Shown: positions 1 to 8,008, numbered from the stretch's first letter. The stretch: DNA of 64,000 nucleotides from Streptomyces vietnamensis (GCF_000830005.1 NZ_CP010407.1:4259001-4323000); one strand, 5' to 3'. Made by a program: numbers and translations. Notes: a model not told the origin generated them from the letters alone.

Positions 1-670
1 CTCGATCTACGACGTCCTGGTGGACAGCAAGCCGCTCTCCGATGTGGTGCAGCCGGTCATGGACGTCGAGGGCCTCTTCTGCGCCCCCGCGACCATCGAC
101 CTGGCCGGCGCGGAGATCGAGCTGGTGTCGCTTGTGGCGCGCGAGAGCCGTCTGCAGCGGGCGATCCAGGCCTATGAGCAGCCGCTGGACTACATCCTCA
201 TCGACTGCCCGCCCTCGCTCGGCCTCCTCACGGTCAACGCCATGGTGGCGGGCGCGGAGGTGCTGATCCCGATCCAGTGCGAGTACTACGCGCTGGAGGG
301 GCTCGGACAGCTCCTGCGGAACGTCGACCTGGTGCGGGGGCACCTCAACCCGGCGCTCCACGTCTCGACGATCCTGCTCACCATGTACGACGGCAGGACG
401 AGGCTCGCCTCCCAGGTCGCCGACGAGGTGCGCAGCCACTTCGCCGAGGAGGTGCTGCGGACCAGCATTCCGAGGTCCGTCCGCATCTCGGAGGCGCCGA
501 GCTACGGGCAGACGGTCCTCACGTACGACCCGGGCTCCAGCGGCGCCCTGTCGTACCTCGAAGCGGCCCGTGAGATCGCACTGCGGGGGGTCGCCGTGCA
601 CTACGACCCGCAGCACGCCCATGTAGGGCACCAGAACAACCAGCGCAGCATGTCGGAGGGGATCCAGTGA
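1..670 (+). CDS. parA: ParA chromosome-partitioning ATPase, 5' truncated by window edge
   Basis: ParA-family ATPase that works with ParB to segregate the oriC region, in Streptomyces chiefly during sporulation. The reading frame is open from base 2, so the N-terminus with the deviant Walker A motif lies outside the window. Visible are the switch/Walker B segment IDCPPSLGLLTVNAM and the late motif SEAPSYGQ typical of chromosomal ParA. The stop TGA overlaps the parB GTG start (GTGA), implying translational coupling. Length, partner gene and nearby parS sites make the call secure; only the true start is unknown. Confidence 0.95.
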   Translation, partial: SIYDVLVDSKPLSDVVQPVMDVEGLFCAPATIDLAGAEIELVSLVARESRLQRAIQAYEQPLDYILIDCPPSLGLLTVNAMVAGAEVLIPIQCEYYALEGLGQLLRNVDLVRGHLNPALHVSTILLTMYDGRTRLASQVADEVRSHFAEEVLRTSIPRSVRISEAPSYGQTVLTYDPGSSGALSYLEAAREIALRGVAVHYDPQHAHVGHQNNQRSMSEGIQ

Positions 671-1698
671 GCGAGCGACGTAGGGGATTGGGGCGTGGGC
701 TCGGTGCCCTGATTCCTGCTGCTCCCCAGGAACGGCAGGTGGAGCGAGGGGTGGCCGCCGCGAAGCTGGCGACGCTGCCGCAGAGCCCGCAGGCCCCGGA
801 GTCGTCGCCGACGTGGAACGAGCCCGAGCCGGTGGCCCTGCCGGAGCCTCCGGCCGGTGCCTACTTCACCGAGCTTCCGATCGATGCCATCGTTCCCAAC
901 CGGCATCAGCCCCGTGAGGTCTTCGACGAGGACGCGCTGGCGGAGCTCGTCACCTCCATCAAGGAGGTCGGCCTGCTCCAGCCCGTGGTCGTGCGCAAGA
1001 TCGAGGCCGACCGCTACGAGCTCGTCATGGGTGAGCGTCGTCTGCGGGCCTCGACGACGGCGGGCCTTGAGCGGATCCCGGCGATCGTCCGGGACACCGA
1101 CGACGAGAAGATGCTCCTGGACGCCCTCTTGGAGAACCTTCACCGGGCCCAGCTGAACGCGATCGAAGAGGCCCACGCCTACGAGCAGCTGCTCAAGGAC
1201 TTCGGCTGCACCCATGACCAGCTCGCGGAGCGGATCGGGCGCTCCCGCCCGCAGATCTCCAACACGCTGCGTCTGCTGCGCCTCTCGCTGCCGGTGCAGC
1301 GCCGGGTCGCCGCCGGAGTGCTCTCCGCCGGCCATGCGCGGGCCCTGCTCGGCGTGGAGGACCCGGACGCCCAGGACAAGCTGGCGTACCGGATCGTCTC
1401 CGAAGGCCTCTCGGTGCGCAGCGTCGAGGAGATCGTCAGTCTCATGGGCTCCGAGGAGCCCGCGTCGGCGGTCAAGCCGAAGGGCCCGCGTGCCGGCGGC
1501 CGTGTCTCGCCCGCGCTGACGGATCTCGCCACCCGGCTCTCGGACCGCTTCGAGACCCGGGTGAAGGTCGACCTGGGACAGAAGAAGGGCAAGATCGTCG
1601 TCGAGTTCGCCTCGATGGACGATCTGGACCGGATCCTCTCGACCCTGGCTCCCGGCGAGGGACGGGTCATGGACCACAAGAACGCCGAGCAGAGCTGA
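667..1698 (+). CDS. parB: ParB chromosome-partitioning protein (parS-binding CTPase)
   Basis: ParB of 343 aa that loads onto parS, spreads, and forms the segrosome moved by ParA. Visible are the ParB/Srx-type domain with GERRLRAS (CTP/Arg box) and ENLHRAQLNAIEEAHAY, then a helix-turn-helix around QLAERIGRSRPQISNTLRLL that reads parS, and a C-terminal dimerisation segment ending near residue 343. The GTG start is fixed by the 4-nt overlap with parA. A long hairpin follows at once, so parAB ends here as an operon. The targets are visible in this window: ten perfect copies of GTTTCACGTGAAAC. Confidence 0.97.
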   Translation: MSERRRGLGRGLGALIPAAPQERQVERGVAAAKLATLPQSPQAPESSPTWNEPEPVALPEPPAGAYFTELPIDAIVPNRHQPREVFDEDALAELVTSIKEVGLLQPVVVRKIEADRYELVMGERRLRASTTAGLERIPAIVRDTDDEKMLLDALLENLHRAQLNAIEEAHAYEQLLKDFGCTHDQLAERIGRSRPQISNTLRLLRLSLPVQRRVAAGVLSAGHARALLGVEDPDAQDKLAYRIVSEGLSVRSVEEIVSLMGSEEPASAVKPKGPRAGGRVSPALTDLATRLSDRFETRVKVDLGQKKGKIVVEFASMDDLDRILSTLAPGEGRVMDHKNAEQS

Positions 1699-1723
1699 TC
1701 CCTCCCGCTCGCTGAGGCCGCCC

Positions 1724-1767
1724 AGGGCGGGCCGTGCTCCGGTCTTCACCGGAACGCGGCCCGCCCT
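1724..1767 (+). terminator. parAB terminator hairpin
   Basis: A 20-bp stem (1724-1743 with 1748-1767, two mismatches) closes a CTTC loop 26 nt after the parB stop. GC-rich stem without a U tract, as usual in Streptomyces. Confidence 0.75.
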
Positions 1768-1858
1768 TTGCCTATGAGCGGTATCGCCCCGATCGCCCGA
1801 TCGATACGATTCCGAGAAGCGTATGCGTGCTCGATGGCGAGGGAAACGAGGAGCAGCC

Positions 1859-2476
1859 GTGGGGCGTCGGCTCGTACCGCTCACGCTGGACAACCTTCCG
1901 GATCTCCCCAAGCGGTGTCGCTCCTGTGTCTTCTGGGAGCTCGACCCGGTCAGCGGTGAGGCGGCGGTGAAGGCGGGGCGCCCGGAGCTGGAGAAGGAGG
2001 CCTGGATCTCGGCCGTTCTCCTGGAATGGGGTTCTTGCGGCCGGGTGGTCTATGTCGACGAGGTGCCGGTCGGCTATGTCCTCTACGCTCCCCCGGCCTA
2101 TGTGCCGCGTTCGACGGCCTTCCCGACGAGCCCCGTGGCGGCGGACGCCGTCCAGCTGATGACGGCGTGGATCATGCCGGGCTATCAGGGGCAGGGCCTG
2201 GGACGGGTGATGGTGCAGACCGTGGCCAAGGACGTGATGAGGCGGGGCTTCAAGGCGATCGAGGCGTTCGGGGACGCCCGCTGGAAGGAGCCGGCCTGTG
2301 TGCTGCCGGCCGACCATCTCCTCGCGGTGGGCTTCAAGACCGTCCGTCCGCACCACGCCTTCCCCCGGCTGAGGCTGGAGCTCAGGACGACGCTCTCCTG
2401 GAAGGAGGACGTCGAGATGGCCCTGGACCGTCTGCTCGGCGCCGTGCAGAAGGAGCCGGCGCTGCGGCCTCTCTAG
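1859..2476 (+). CDS. GNAT-family N-acetyltransferase
   Basis: Predicted acetyl-CoA-dependent N-acetyltransferase of about 205 aa; the substrate is unknown. The acetyl-CoA pyrophosphate loop is visible as GYQGQGLGRVM, preceded by a beta-strand segment with LMTAWIMP. The N-terminal part carries CRSCVFWELDP, which is characteristic of the GNAT gene that follows parB in Streptomyces. I chose GTG 1859 because GAGGAG lies 5 nt upstream; an ATG at 1823 in the same frame lacks a ribosome-binding site. The gene stands alone between two terminators, so it is probably its own transcription unit. Confidence 0.85.
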   Translation: MGRRLVPLTLDNLPDLPKRCRSCVFWELDPVSGEAAVKAGRPELEKEAWISAVLLEWGSCGRVVYVDEVPVGYVLYAPPAYVPRSTAFPTSPVAADAVQLMTAWIMPGYQGQGLGRVMVQTVAKDVMRRGFKAIEAFGDARWKEPACVLPADHLLAVGFKTVRPHHAFPRLRLELRTTLSWKEDVEMALDRLLGAVQKEPALRPL

Positions 2477-2490
2477 GCTCGGGACACGCA

Positions 2491-2520
2491 AACGGCCCAC
2501 CCCGGAAGGGGTGGGCCGTT
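2491..2520. terminator. Bidirectional terminator between GNAT gene and trxA
   Basis: A perfect 13-bp stem (2491-2503 with 2508-2520) has a GGAA loop. It sits between the convergent GNAT gene and trxA and just before a parS site, so it can serve both strands. Confidence 0.85.
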
Positions 2521-2523
2521 GGT

Positions 2524-2537
2524 GTTTCACGTGAAAC
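2524..2537. other. parS: parS site (perfect)
   Basis: GTTTCACGTGAAAC, a perfect 14-bp ParB-binding palindrome, in the gap between the convergent GNAT gene and trxA. Confidence 0.97.
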
Positions 2538-2549
2538 ATTCACATGAGC

Positions 2550-2563
2550 GTTTCACGTGAAAC
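2550..2563. other. parS: parS site (perfect)
   Basis: A second perfect GTTTCACGTGAAAC, 26 bp centre to centre from the first. It ends 10 bp short of the trxA stop codon. Confidence 0.97.
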
Positions 2564-2572
2564 AGAGGAGCA

Positions 2573-2911
2573 TCAGGCCTTGGTGGGCTCGACGAAGCCC
2601 TCCAGGTCGCGCAGGATGGCGGCCTTCGGCTTGGCGCCGACGATGGTCTTCACGACCTCGCCGCCCTGGTAGACGTTGAGCGTCGGGATGGACATGACGC
2701 CGTACTTGGCAGCCGTGGCCGGGTTCTCGTCGATGTTGAGCTTCACGACCTCGATCTCGCCGTGCTCGGCGGCGATGGCCTCCAGCGACGGGGCGATCTG
2801 ACGGCACGGGCCGCACCAGGCAGCCCAGAAGTCCACGAGGACGGGCTTGTCGCTCTTGAGGACGGCCTCGTCGAAGTCGGCGTCGGTCACGTTCCTGAGG
2901 GTGCCGGCCAC
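2573..2911 (-). CDS. trxA: Thioredoxin
   Basis: Classical 112-aa cytosolic thioredoxin that reduces protein disulfides using electrons from TrxB. The active site AWCGPCR is visible with Cys33 and Cys36, followed by the cis-Pro segment MSIPTLNVY. Length is normal and the sequence complete. It lies 44 nt downstream of trxB on the same strand, the trxBA order known in Streptomyces, so it is probably expressed mainly from the SigR-type promoter upstream of trxB. Two parS sites lie immediately beyond its stop codon. Confidence 0.96.
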   Translation of the reverse strand: MAGTLRNVTDADFDEAVLKSDKPVLVDFWAAWCGPCRQIAPSLEAIAAEHGEIEVVKLNIDENPATAAKYGVMSIPTLNVYQGGEVVKTIVGAKPKAAILRDLEGFVEPTKA

Positions 2912-2955
2912 GGCGCTCTCCTTTGCTTCTCGGGGTAGGGGGAGGGGAAGGCGGG

Positions 2956-3921
2956 TCAGACCGCGGGGGTCTCGGCCAGCTTCTCGCTGTCGGCGAGGGC
3001 GGCCAGGAAGCGCTCGGCGTCGAGCGCGGCGGAGCAGCCGGTGCCGGCGGCCGTGATGGCCTGACGGTAGGTGTGGTCCACGACGTCACCGGCGCCGAAG
3101 ACGCCCGTGAGGTTCGTGCGCGTCGACGGGGCGGCGACCTTGAGGTAGCCCTCCTCGTCCAGCTCCAGCTGGCCCTTGAAGAGCTCGGTCCGCGGGTCGT
3201 GGCCGACGGCGATGAAGAGGCCGGTGACGGGGAGCTCGCGGGTCGCACCGGTCTTCGTGTCGCGCAGGGTCAGACCGCTGAGCTTCTGCTCGCCGTGGAT
3301 CTCGGTGACCTCGCTGTCCCAGGCGAAGGAGATCTTCGGGTCGGCGAAGGCGCGCTCCTGCATGGCCTTGGAGGCGCGCAGGGTGTCGCGGCGGTGGACG
3401 ATCGTGACGGACTTGGCGAAGCGTGAGAGGAAGGTGGCCTCCTCGATCGCGGTGTCGCCGCCGCCGACGACGGCGATGTCCTGGTCCTTGAAGAAGAACC
3501 CGTCGCAGGTGGCGCACCAGGAGACACCGCGGCCGGAGAGCGCGTCCTCGTTGGGGAGGCCGAGCTTGCGGTGCTGGGAACCGGTGGTGACGATCACGGC
3601 CTTCGCGCGGTGCACGGTGCCGGCGGTGTCGGTGACGGTCTTGATGTCACCGGTCAGGTCCACGGCGATGACGTCGTCCGGGATCAGCTCGGCGCCGAAG
3701 CGCTCGGCCTGGGCCCGCATGTTGTCCATCAGGTCCGGGCCCATGATCCCGTCACGGAAACCGGGGAAGTTCTCGACCTCGGTGGTGTTCATCAGGGCGC
3801 CACCGGCGGTGACGGCGCCTTCGAAGACCAGAGGCTTCAGCGACGCTCGGGCCGTGTAGAGCGCAGCGGTGTAACCCGCGGGCCCGGAGCCGATGATGAT
3901 CACGTTACGGACGTCGCTCAC
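2956..3921 (-). CDS. trxB: Thioredoxin reductase (NADPH)
   Basis: Low-molecular-weight FAD-dependent thioredoxin reductase of 321 aa that passes electrons from NADPH to TrxA. Visible are the FAD dinucleotide fold [14 protein letters not shown] near residue 8, the redox centre WCATCDG (Cys136, Cys139), the NADPH fold [12 protein letters not shown], and the C-terminal FAD segment GVFGAGDV. The start is GTG 3921, with AGGAAG just upstream; an open extension to 4275 in the same frame has no homologous look and overlaps the promoter. trxA follows in the same operon. The upstream SigR-type promoter fits induction by thiol oxidative stress. Confidence 0.96.
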   Translation of the reverse strand: MSDVRNVIIIGSGPAGYTAALYTARASLKPLVFEGAVTAGGALMNTTEVENFPGFRDGIMGPDLMDNMRAQAERFGAELIPDDVIAVDLTGDIKTVTDTAGTVHRAKAVIVTTGSQHRKLGLPNEDALSGRGVSWCATCDGFFFKDQDIAVVGGGDTAIEEATFLSRFAKSVTIVHRRDTLRASKAMQERAFADPKISFAWDSEVTEIHGEQKLSGLTLRDTKTGATRELPVTGLFIAVGHDPRTELFKGQLELDEEGYLKVAAPSTRTNLTGVFGAGDVVDHTYRQAITAAGTGCSAALDAERFLAALADSEKLAETPAV

Positions 3922-3993
3922 GGGTTTCTTCCTCGTCTCTGCAGACTGCCACTGCCTACGGGGGCGGTTGTCTCGGTCGCTCTCACCCCACCC

Positions 3994-4020
3994 AACGGAT
4001 CCTAAGGGGCGTGCATTCCC
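3994..4020 (-). promoter_or_regulatory. SigR-type promoter of trxBA
   Basis: On the minus strand GGGAAT (4020-4015) is followed after exactly 18 nt by GTT (3996-3994). This matches the SigR consensus GGAAT-N18/19-GTT known for Streptomyces disulfide-stress genes, of which trxBA is the classic target. The GTT lies about 73 nt upstream of the trxB start. Confidence 0.85.
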
Positions 4021-4060
4021 GAGACCGCCGCGCGGCACCGTGGCCGGTCGTGGAGAGAGG

Positions 4061-4996
4061 TCAGGAGCGAGGGTACGTCTGGCTGAGCAGGACGTCGGCG
4101 GCCGGGCTGCCGCTCTCCGTGGGCTTGTCGGCGCAGGAGGCGTCGAGCACATAGGCCTGGACCCGTGTGCTGTCCGCCGGATCGGCCAGGACGAGCAGAT
4201 AGGCGGGTGTCCCCCGGTATTCGCCCCGTTCGTAGCCGAGCACCCCGTCGGTGCGGCCGGTGCCGGCCAGCACACAGCGGGGAACGTCCCCGGCCCCGCT
4301 GCGCTGGGAGGTGTCGGCCCCGGTCGGGGCGGACATGGATTCGGGCCCGACTCCCTGGGGGGTCTTGGGCGCGCTCTTCTCGGTCAGGAGGGCGTGGACG
4401 CGGTCCTCGACGGGTGCGCCGGAGAAGGGGCTGAGGGGAGCGCTCGCGAGCGTGTCGGCCTTCTGGGCGTCGGCCGAACTGCTGGCGGTCGGGTTGCCCG
4501 CCTGGCTGAGGTACAGGCTCGTGCCGAGCGCCACTGCTGCGAAGGCGGCGCCGATCGTGGAGAGCAGTGCGATCCGGCGACGGCGGGGCCTGCCGGGGCG
4601 GCCGGGGCCGGTGCCCGCCCGAGGGCGTCCGGCGGGGCGGTCCGCGGCCGGGGCGGGAGGCGCAGTCTCGTGCGAGGAGCGCGATGTTTCACGTGAAACA
4701 GGGGTGTCGCTCTCCGGAGACTCCGGAGAGGTGGCGTTGAGGAGTGCCTCGGCGGCCAGGGCGGCGTCGATCCGGCCGGCGATCTCGGCGGGCATGCGGG
4801 GAGGGCCCGGCAAGGTGCCGAGGAGGCCCCGGATCTCCTCCAGGGAGGACCGTACGTCCGCACAGAGGGGACAGCCGTCCAGGTGCCGTCGTACGGCTGC
4901 CGAACGGGTCGGCGAGAGCAGCCCCTCGGTCAGATCGGAGATCTCCGAGACGTCCGGGTGCTGTGTGGTGTCGGCCCTGCCGGCCGTGGAAGTCAC
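4061..4996 (-). CDS. rsmA: Anti-sigma factor for SigM (RsmA-like), single-pass membrane protein
   Basis: Anti-sigma factor of 311 aa, predicted to hold SigM inactive until an envelope or redox signal. The N-terminal cytoplasmic part has a zinc-finger-like HLDGCPLC motif (His38, Cys42, Cys45). A Pro/Arg-rich linker and one membrane helix (about 142-163) lead to an extracellular domain with two cysteines. The ATG overlaps the sigM stop by 4 nt, which marks it as a co-translated partner. A perfect parS site lies inside the coding sequence and supplies residues VSRET (100-104). The symbol follows the Streptomyces sigM partner; the regulated sigma factor is inferred from position. Confidence 0.85.
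   Translation of the reverse strand: MTSTAGRADTTQHPDVSEISDLTEGLLSPTRSAAVRRHLDGCPLCADVRSSLEEIRGLLGTLPGPPRMPAEIAGRIDAALAAEALLNATSPESPESDTPVSRETSRSSHETAPPAPAADRPAGRPRAGTGPGRPGRPRRRRIALLSTIGAAFAAVALGTSLYLSQAGNPTASSSADAQKADTLASAPLSPFSGAPVEDRVHALLTEKSAPKTPQGVGPESMSAPTGADTSQRSGAGDVPRCVLAGTGRTDGVLGYERGEYRGTPAYLLVLADPADSTRVQAYVLDASCADKPTESGSPAADVLLSQTYPRS
4686..4699. other. parS: parS site (perfect, inside rsmA)
   Basis: GTTTCACGTGAAAC lies wholly inside the anti-sigma coding sequence, in the low-complexity linker where it encodes Val-Ser-Arg-Glu-Thr. Such a linker tolerates a fixed DNA sequence. Confidence 0.97.
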
Positions 4997-5700
4997 GTGC
5001 GCCCACCTCCGCCCTTCACAGCAGCTGGATCTGTCGGTCCGGTATCCGTCGGCCCCGGCACCGGTGGGACGGATGTCCCCGGCGTCCGGTTCCTTCCCCC
5101 TTCGGCGGCCTCGTTACCCACGGTGTCGGCGCGCAGATGAGTGACCATCGGAAGGAGGCGTGCCCGCCCGCGCGCGCAGCGGCTCTTCACGGTCCCGGTG
5201 GGGACGCCGAGGATACGGGCCGCCTCCGCGACCGGGTATCCCTGCATGTCGACGAGGACGAGGGCGGCGCGCTGGTCCTCGGGGATCGTGGCGAGCGCGG
5301 CGAGCAGCTGCCGGTGGAGGTCCTGGCGCTCCACGGGCGCCTCGGCCGACTCGTGAGGGCCCAGGAGCTGCTCGAAGCGGTCGGTGTCGTCGACGGGCGA
5401 GGTCCTGCGGGATGCGGTCTTGCGCGCGCGGTCGAGGCAGGCGTTCACCGTGATGCGGTGGAGCCAGGTCGTGACGGCCGACTGGCCGCGGAAGGTGTGT
5501 GCTGCCCGGAAGGCGGAGATCAGGGCGTCCTGAACGGCGTCAGCGGCCTCCTCGCGGTCCCCCAGGGTCCGCAGGGCCACCGCCCACAGCCGGTCACGGT
5601 GGCGCCGCACGAGCTCACCGAAGGCGTCCGGGTCCCCGGCGACGTGACGCGCCAGGAGTTCCCGGTCGGCAAGAGACGCGTGAGGCTCGTCAGATAGCAA
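4993..5700 (-). CDS. sigM: ECF sigma factor SigM
   Basis: Group IV (ECF) RNA polymerase sigma factor of 235 aa. Region 2 is visible as GDPDAFGELVRRHRDRLWAVALRTLGDREEAADAVQDALISAFR, written here in overlap with its -10 recognition helix near TTWLHRITVN. Region 4 follows with PEDQRAALVLVDMQGYPVAEAA. A long Pro/Thr-rich tail follows region 4. The start is TTG 5700 with CCTCC/GGAGG 7 nt upstream. rsmA overlaps its 3' end. Oddity: its first 64 bp of conserved sequence recur at 7821-7884, in the remnant of another sigM start, and a lower-GC insert separates the two, so the present upstream region is probably not the ancestral one. Confidence 0.92.
   Translation of the reverse strand: MLSDEPHASLADRELLARHVAGDPDAFGELVRRHRDRLWAVALRTLGDREEAADAVQDALISAFRAAHTFRGQSAVTTWLHRITVNACLDRARKTASRRTSPVDDTDRFEQLLGPHESAEAPVERQDLHRQLLAALATIPEDQRAALVLVDMQGYPVAEAARILGVPTGTVKSRCARGRARLLPMVTHLRADTVGNEAAEGGRNRTPGTSVPPVPGPTDTGPTDPAAVKGGGGRT
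5576..5639. repeat. Direct repeat copy 1 (sigM 5' region)
   Basis: These 64 bp match 7821-7884 in direct orientation with two mismatches (5596/7841 and 5629/7874). Homology stops abruptly at 5576/7821 and decays gradually on the other side into the two sigM starts. Confidence 0.9.
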
Positions 5701-5737
5701 TGGCGATCCTCCCTTCTCAATAGGGCCACCCCCGCCT

Positions 5738-5766
5738 ATTTAAGCTGCTCTGGCTTGGAAAACCAA
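5738..5766 (-). promoter_or_regulatory. Candidate promoter for intact sigM inside the insert
   Basis: On the minus strand TTGGTT (5766-5761) and TTAAAT (5743-5738) are separated by 17 nt, giving a leader of about 30 nt before the sigM TTG start. The region 5701-5887 is unusually AT-rich for this genome and also holds two TTGACA hexamers (5786, 5814) on the plus strand without a convincing -10. Confidence 0.4.
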
Positions 5767-5887
5767 TCTTCCTAGGGGGAAAAGATTGACATCCTAGTCG
5801 ATTTCTCCTCATTTTGACAGTTTTTGATCTTGACGATCGAACAAGCGTATGGAAACGTTCGTGATGTTATCTTTCGAGGAGGGGATT

Positions 5888-6352
5888 GTGAAGATAAGGT
5901 CCGCTTTCGCGGCCACGCTGATGATGGCGATTCCAGCCGGATTCGGTGTTGTTGCTTCTGCGTCGAATGCTGCCGCCGTTACCCCTGAGTGCGTTGTCGA
6001 AGACGCCTACGACAAGGTCTGTCTCTTTGAAGACGGGGGCCAACTTTTTGGTGGCAGGCAGCGGTTCGACTTTTACTCGCGCACTTCGTGGGCGAACATC
6101 ACCTACGATGGAACTAGCCTCGCCTTGTATCGCGGCGATGGCGTGACGACCAATGTCAGTGGCGCCATCAATATGGATCCGGACAGCAGGATTGCTTTCT
6201 ACTATAACTCCAACTATGCGGGCCCTTGCTTTACCCTTAGGCCCAATAAGGGGGTATTCTTCCGCGCTGTCACCTTGGCTAACGGGAAGAGTGCCAACGA
6301 CAACATGAACTCGCACCAGTTCAATGCTGCGTGCGGCACCCTCTACGGCTAA
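5888..6352 (+). CDS. Secreted peptidase inhibitor family I36-like protein
   Basis: Small secreted protein of 154 aa with a beta/gamma-crystallin-like fold as in the Streptomyces metalloproteinase inhibitor SMPI (family I36). A signal peptide is visible in the first 30 residues (MKIRSAFAATLMMAIPAG, then ASNAAA cleavage region). The mature part has four cysteines and the family's closing pattern NDNMNSHQF. GTG 5888 is chosen because GAGGAGGGG lies directly upstream; an ATG at 5849 would spoil the signal peptide. Codons are noticeably less GC-rich than in neighbours, which suggests transfer. A perfect terminator follows 9 nt after the stop. The inhibited protease is unknown. Confidence 0.75.
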   Translation: MKIRSAFAATLMMAIPAGFGVVASASNAAAVTPECVVEDAYDKVCLFEDGGQLFGGRQRFDFYSRTSWANITYDGTSLALYRGDGVTTNVSGAINMDPDSRIAFYYNSNYAGPCFTLRPNKGVFFRAVTLANGKSANDNMNSHQFNAACGTLYG

Positions 6353-6361
6353 GAGAGAGTA

Positions 6362-6394
6362 GGGTCGGCGTCCCTTGAACCGGGACGCCGACCC
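6362..6394 (+). terminator. Rho-independent terminator after the I36 gene
   Basis: A perfect 13-bp stem (6362-6374 with 6382-6394) and 7-nt loop is followed by AATTTTTAT, a true U tract, rare in this genome. The next start codon lies only 12 nt beyond the hairpin. Confidence 0.9.
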
Positions 6395-6406
6395 AATTTT
6401 TATATC

Positions 6407-7339
6407 ATGATCAAGAGAAAATTCACTGTCGCCTTGGCCGGGTTCCTGACTCCCTTCCTGGCCGGATGCTCCAGTTCGGATGTCGATCCCGCTTCCCCCA
6501 CCCCATCCGTTCAGGCTTCTGTAGCTACTCAAGGTGTGAGTGAAGTGCGAACGGGTGAAGACATTACGCTTCCTCTCGATGCTTACGTGGAGACTCCGCA
6601 GCAAGCAGATGTGAACGATCGAGCGGTGGAGTTGCTGGCATATTCCTGTATGGTGAGAAGGGGATTTGTGTGGCCGCCTCCCGAGAAGGTGGGTGCCAGA
6701 AAATTCGGCCCGATGAATGCCCGTCGTTACGGCGTCATTGACCTGGGCGTGGCAAAAGAATCAGGTTATCACGCGCCCAAGTTCGTTGATGACGTGGAGC
6801 GTGAAAGAGTCGGGCAGAAAACTGTCAAGCCGAGCATCGAAGCGATTGAGGAATACACGGGCAGGGTCTCGGGTGAAGCCCTGAAACCGGGAGAAGAGGG
6901 AGATGCGAACGCCTGTCAACCGTATGCCGAGAGGCAAGTCTACGGTGCAGCCGGGTTCAAGTCGCAGTGGACAGATTTGTTGCAGTACCACCATCGCTCG
7001 TTCGTAGACGCGAGCAAGGATTCTCGGGTCGTGCGGACTATGGCTGACTGGAGGGTATGCATGACTTCCTTCGGCTATAAGTACGAAGACGTCTGGGAAG
7101 CCAATAACGATCCGCGTTGGCAGTCTGCGGACATCAGCTCCGCTGAACGATTGACGGCTGAACGGGATGTTCGCTGCAAGAAGAAATCCCGCTTCCCGTC
7201 TGTGATGCTGTCTGTGGAATCTGAATTGCAAGAAGCGCACATCAAGCGCCACCCAAGCGAATTTGCAGAGATCGATAAATATTTCAAGCGGGCGGCGTCC
7301 AAGGCTTCCGCTGTGGTTGAGCAGAATTCCAGGCATTGA
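6407..7339 (+). CDS. Hypothetical lipoprotein
   Basis: Predicted lipoprotein of 310 aa with unknown function. The first 20 residues form a lipoprotein signal (MIKRKFTVALAGFLTPFLAGC) with lipobox LAGC and Cys21 as the lipid site; the sequence after it is Ser/Pro-rich. The globular part has spaced cysteines in SCMVRRGF, CQPYAE, WRVCMTSFGYKYED and VRCKKK, a pattern I recognise from uncharacterised actinobacterial exported proteins. There is no ribosome-binding site and the gene begins just after a strong terminator, so its expression is puzzling. AT-rich codons match the I36 gene and set both apart from the flanking core genes. Confidence 0.7.
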   Translation: MIKRKFTVALAGFLTPFLAGCSSSDVDPASPTPSVQASVATQGVSEVRTGEDITLPLDAYVETPQQADVNDRAVELLAYSCMVRRGFVWPPPEKVGARKFGPMNARRYGVIDLGVAKESGYHAPKFVDDVERERVGQKTVKPSIEAIEEYTGRVSGEALKPGEEGDANACQPYAERQVYGAAGFKSQWTDLLQYHHRSFVDASKDSRVVRTMADWRVCMTSFGYKYEDVWEANNDPRWQSADISSAERLTAERDVRCKKKSRFPSVMLSVESELQEAHIKRHPSEFAEIDKYFKRAASKASAVVEQNSRH

Positions 7340-7346
7340 GTCGTTT

Positions 7347-7832
7347 TCATCTTGAATAGCTGCAGGTCAGCAGCGTGTGAACGGCCTGGATGGGGATGCC
7401 GATGCGGCGGGCGGAGCATCTGGCTCGCCGGAGCAGACGCCAGGACTTCAACTGCGCGAAGGCCCGTTCGCCCGGGGCCCTCAGCCTGGCGTGGTCGCGG
7501 TTGAACTGCTGGTAGTGGGGGAGCTGTTCACAGTGGCGGTAGTACGGGGTGCGGACGGTGGCGCCGACGCCCTGGTAAGCGCGGTCCGCGAGGACGAGGA
7601 TCTGCCGGGTGAGGCAGGCCTGGACGATGCCGTGGGCGCGGGCCGCGGTCAGGTCGTGAGTGCGGCCCGGTGTCGCGCGGGAGAACCAGAGCGGTGTGCC
7701 GTCGGGCCGGGAGACGACCTGCACGTTCATGCCATGCTGGCGGTGCTTCCGCGAGTAGTACGGTTCGTCGGCGGCGATGTGGTCGGTGGGGATCAGGGGG
7801 CCGTCGACGATGACTAAGTCGCCACCGCCCAC
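7347..7832 (-). pseudogene. Truncated IS5-type DDE transposase
   Basis: C-terminal 155 or so residues of an IS5-superfamily transposase (DDE_Tnp_4-like). All three catalytic segments remain: VDGPLIPTD, LADRAYQG and APGERAFAQLK. The N-terminal DNA-binding part is missing because the reading frame runs at 7820/7821 into sigM-derived sequence, so the first residues (MGGGD) are not transposase. The gene is convergent with the lipoprotein, 7 nt from its stop. I could not find terminal inverted repeats on either side; this is a fragment and not an intact insertion sequence. Confidence 0.8.
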
Positions 7833-7948
7833 AGCCGGTCGCGGTGGCGCCGCACGAGCTCACCGAAGGCGTCGGGGTCCCCGGAGACATGGCGGGCGAG
7901 GAGCTCCTCGTCCGCCACCGTCCGGAGGTCGTCAGCCGGAGGCGCCAC
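7814..7948 (-). pseudogene. Remnant of a second sigM 5' end
   Basis: GTG 7948, preceded by GAGGAGGGGAACC, opens a 44-codon frame that reads MAPPADDLRTVADEELLARH and then VSGDPDAFGELVRRHRDRLW before AVAT and a TAG. From codon 13 it is nearly identical to intact SigM (ADRELLARHVAGDPDAF...). Homology stops at base 7821, where truncated transposase sequence begins, so this is a cut sigM start of a diverged allele. It occupies the place where sigM would start in the conserved gene order, next to the pseudokinase-murJ genes. Confidence 0.85.
7821..7884. repeat. Direct repeat copy 2 (sigM remnant)
   Basis: Partner of 5576-5639, offset 2245 bp. The pair brackets the insert with the I36 gene, the lipoprotein and the transposase fragment. 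Confidence 0.9.
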
Positions 7949-8008
7949 GGTTCCCCTCCTCGCTCGGCAGCCGTGCAGGCATTCAATCCGGTCCGTGCCC
8001 GGAAGTAA

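Noticed and set aside
2523..2563. GTTTCACGTGAAAC pairs as terminal repeats of a mobile element
   Set aside because: The motif occurs eleven times around parAB and equals the Streptomyces parS; there is no transposase or target duplication with it.
7347..7832. A complete insertion sequence
   Set aside because: The transposase N-terminus is missing and I found no terminal inverted repeats or target-site duplication.
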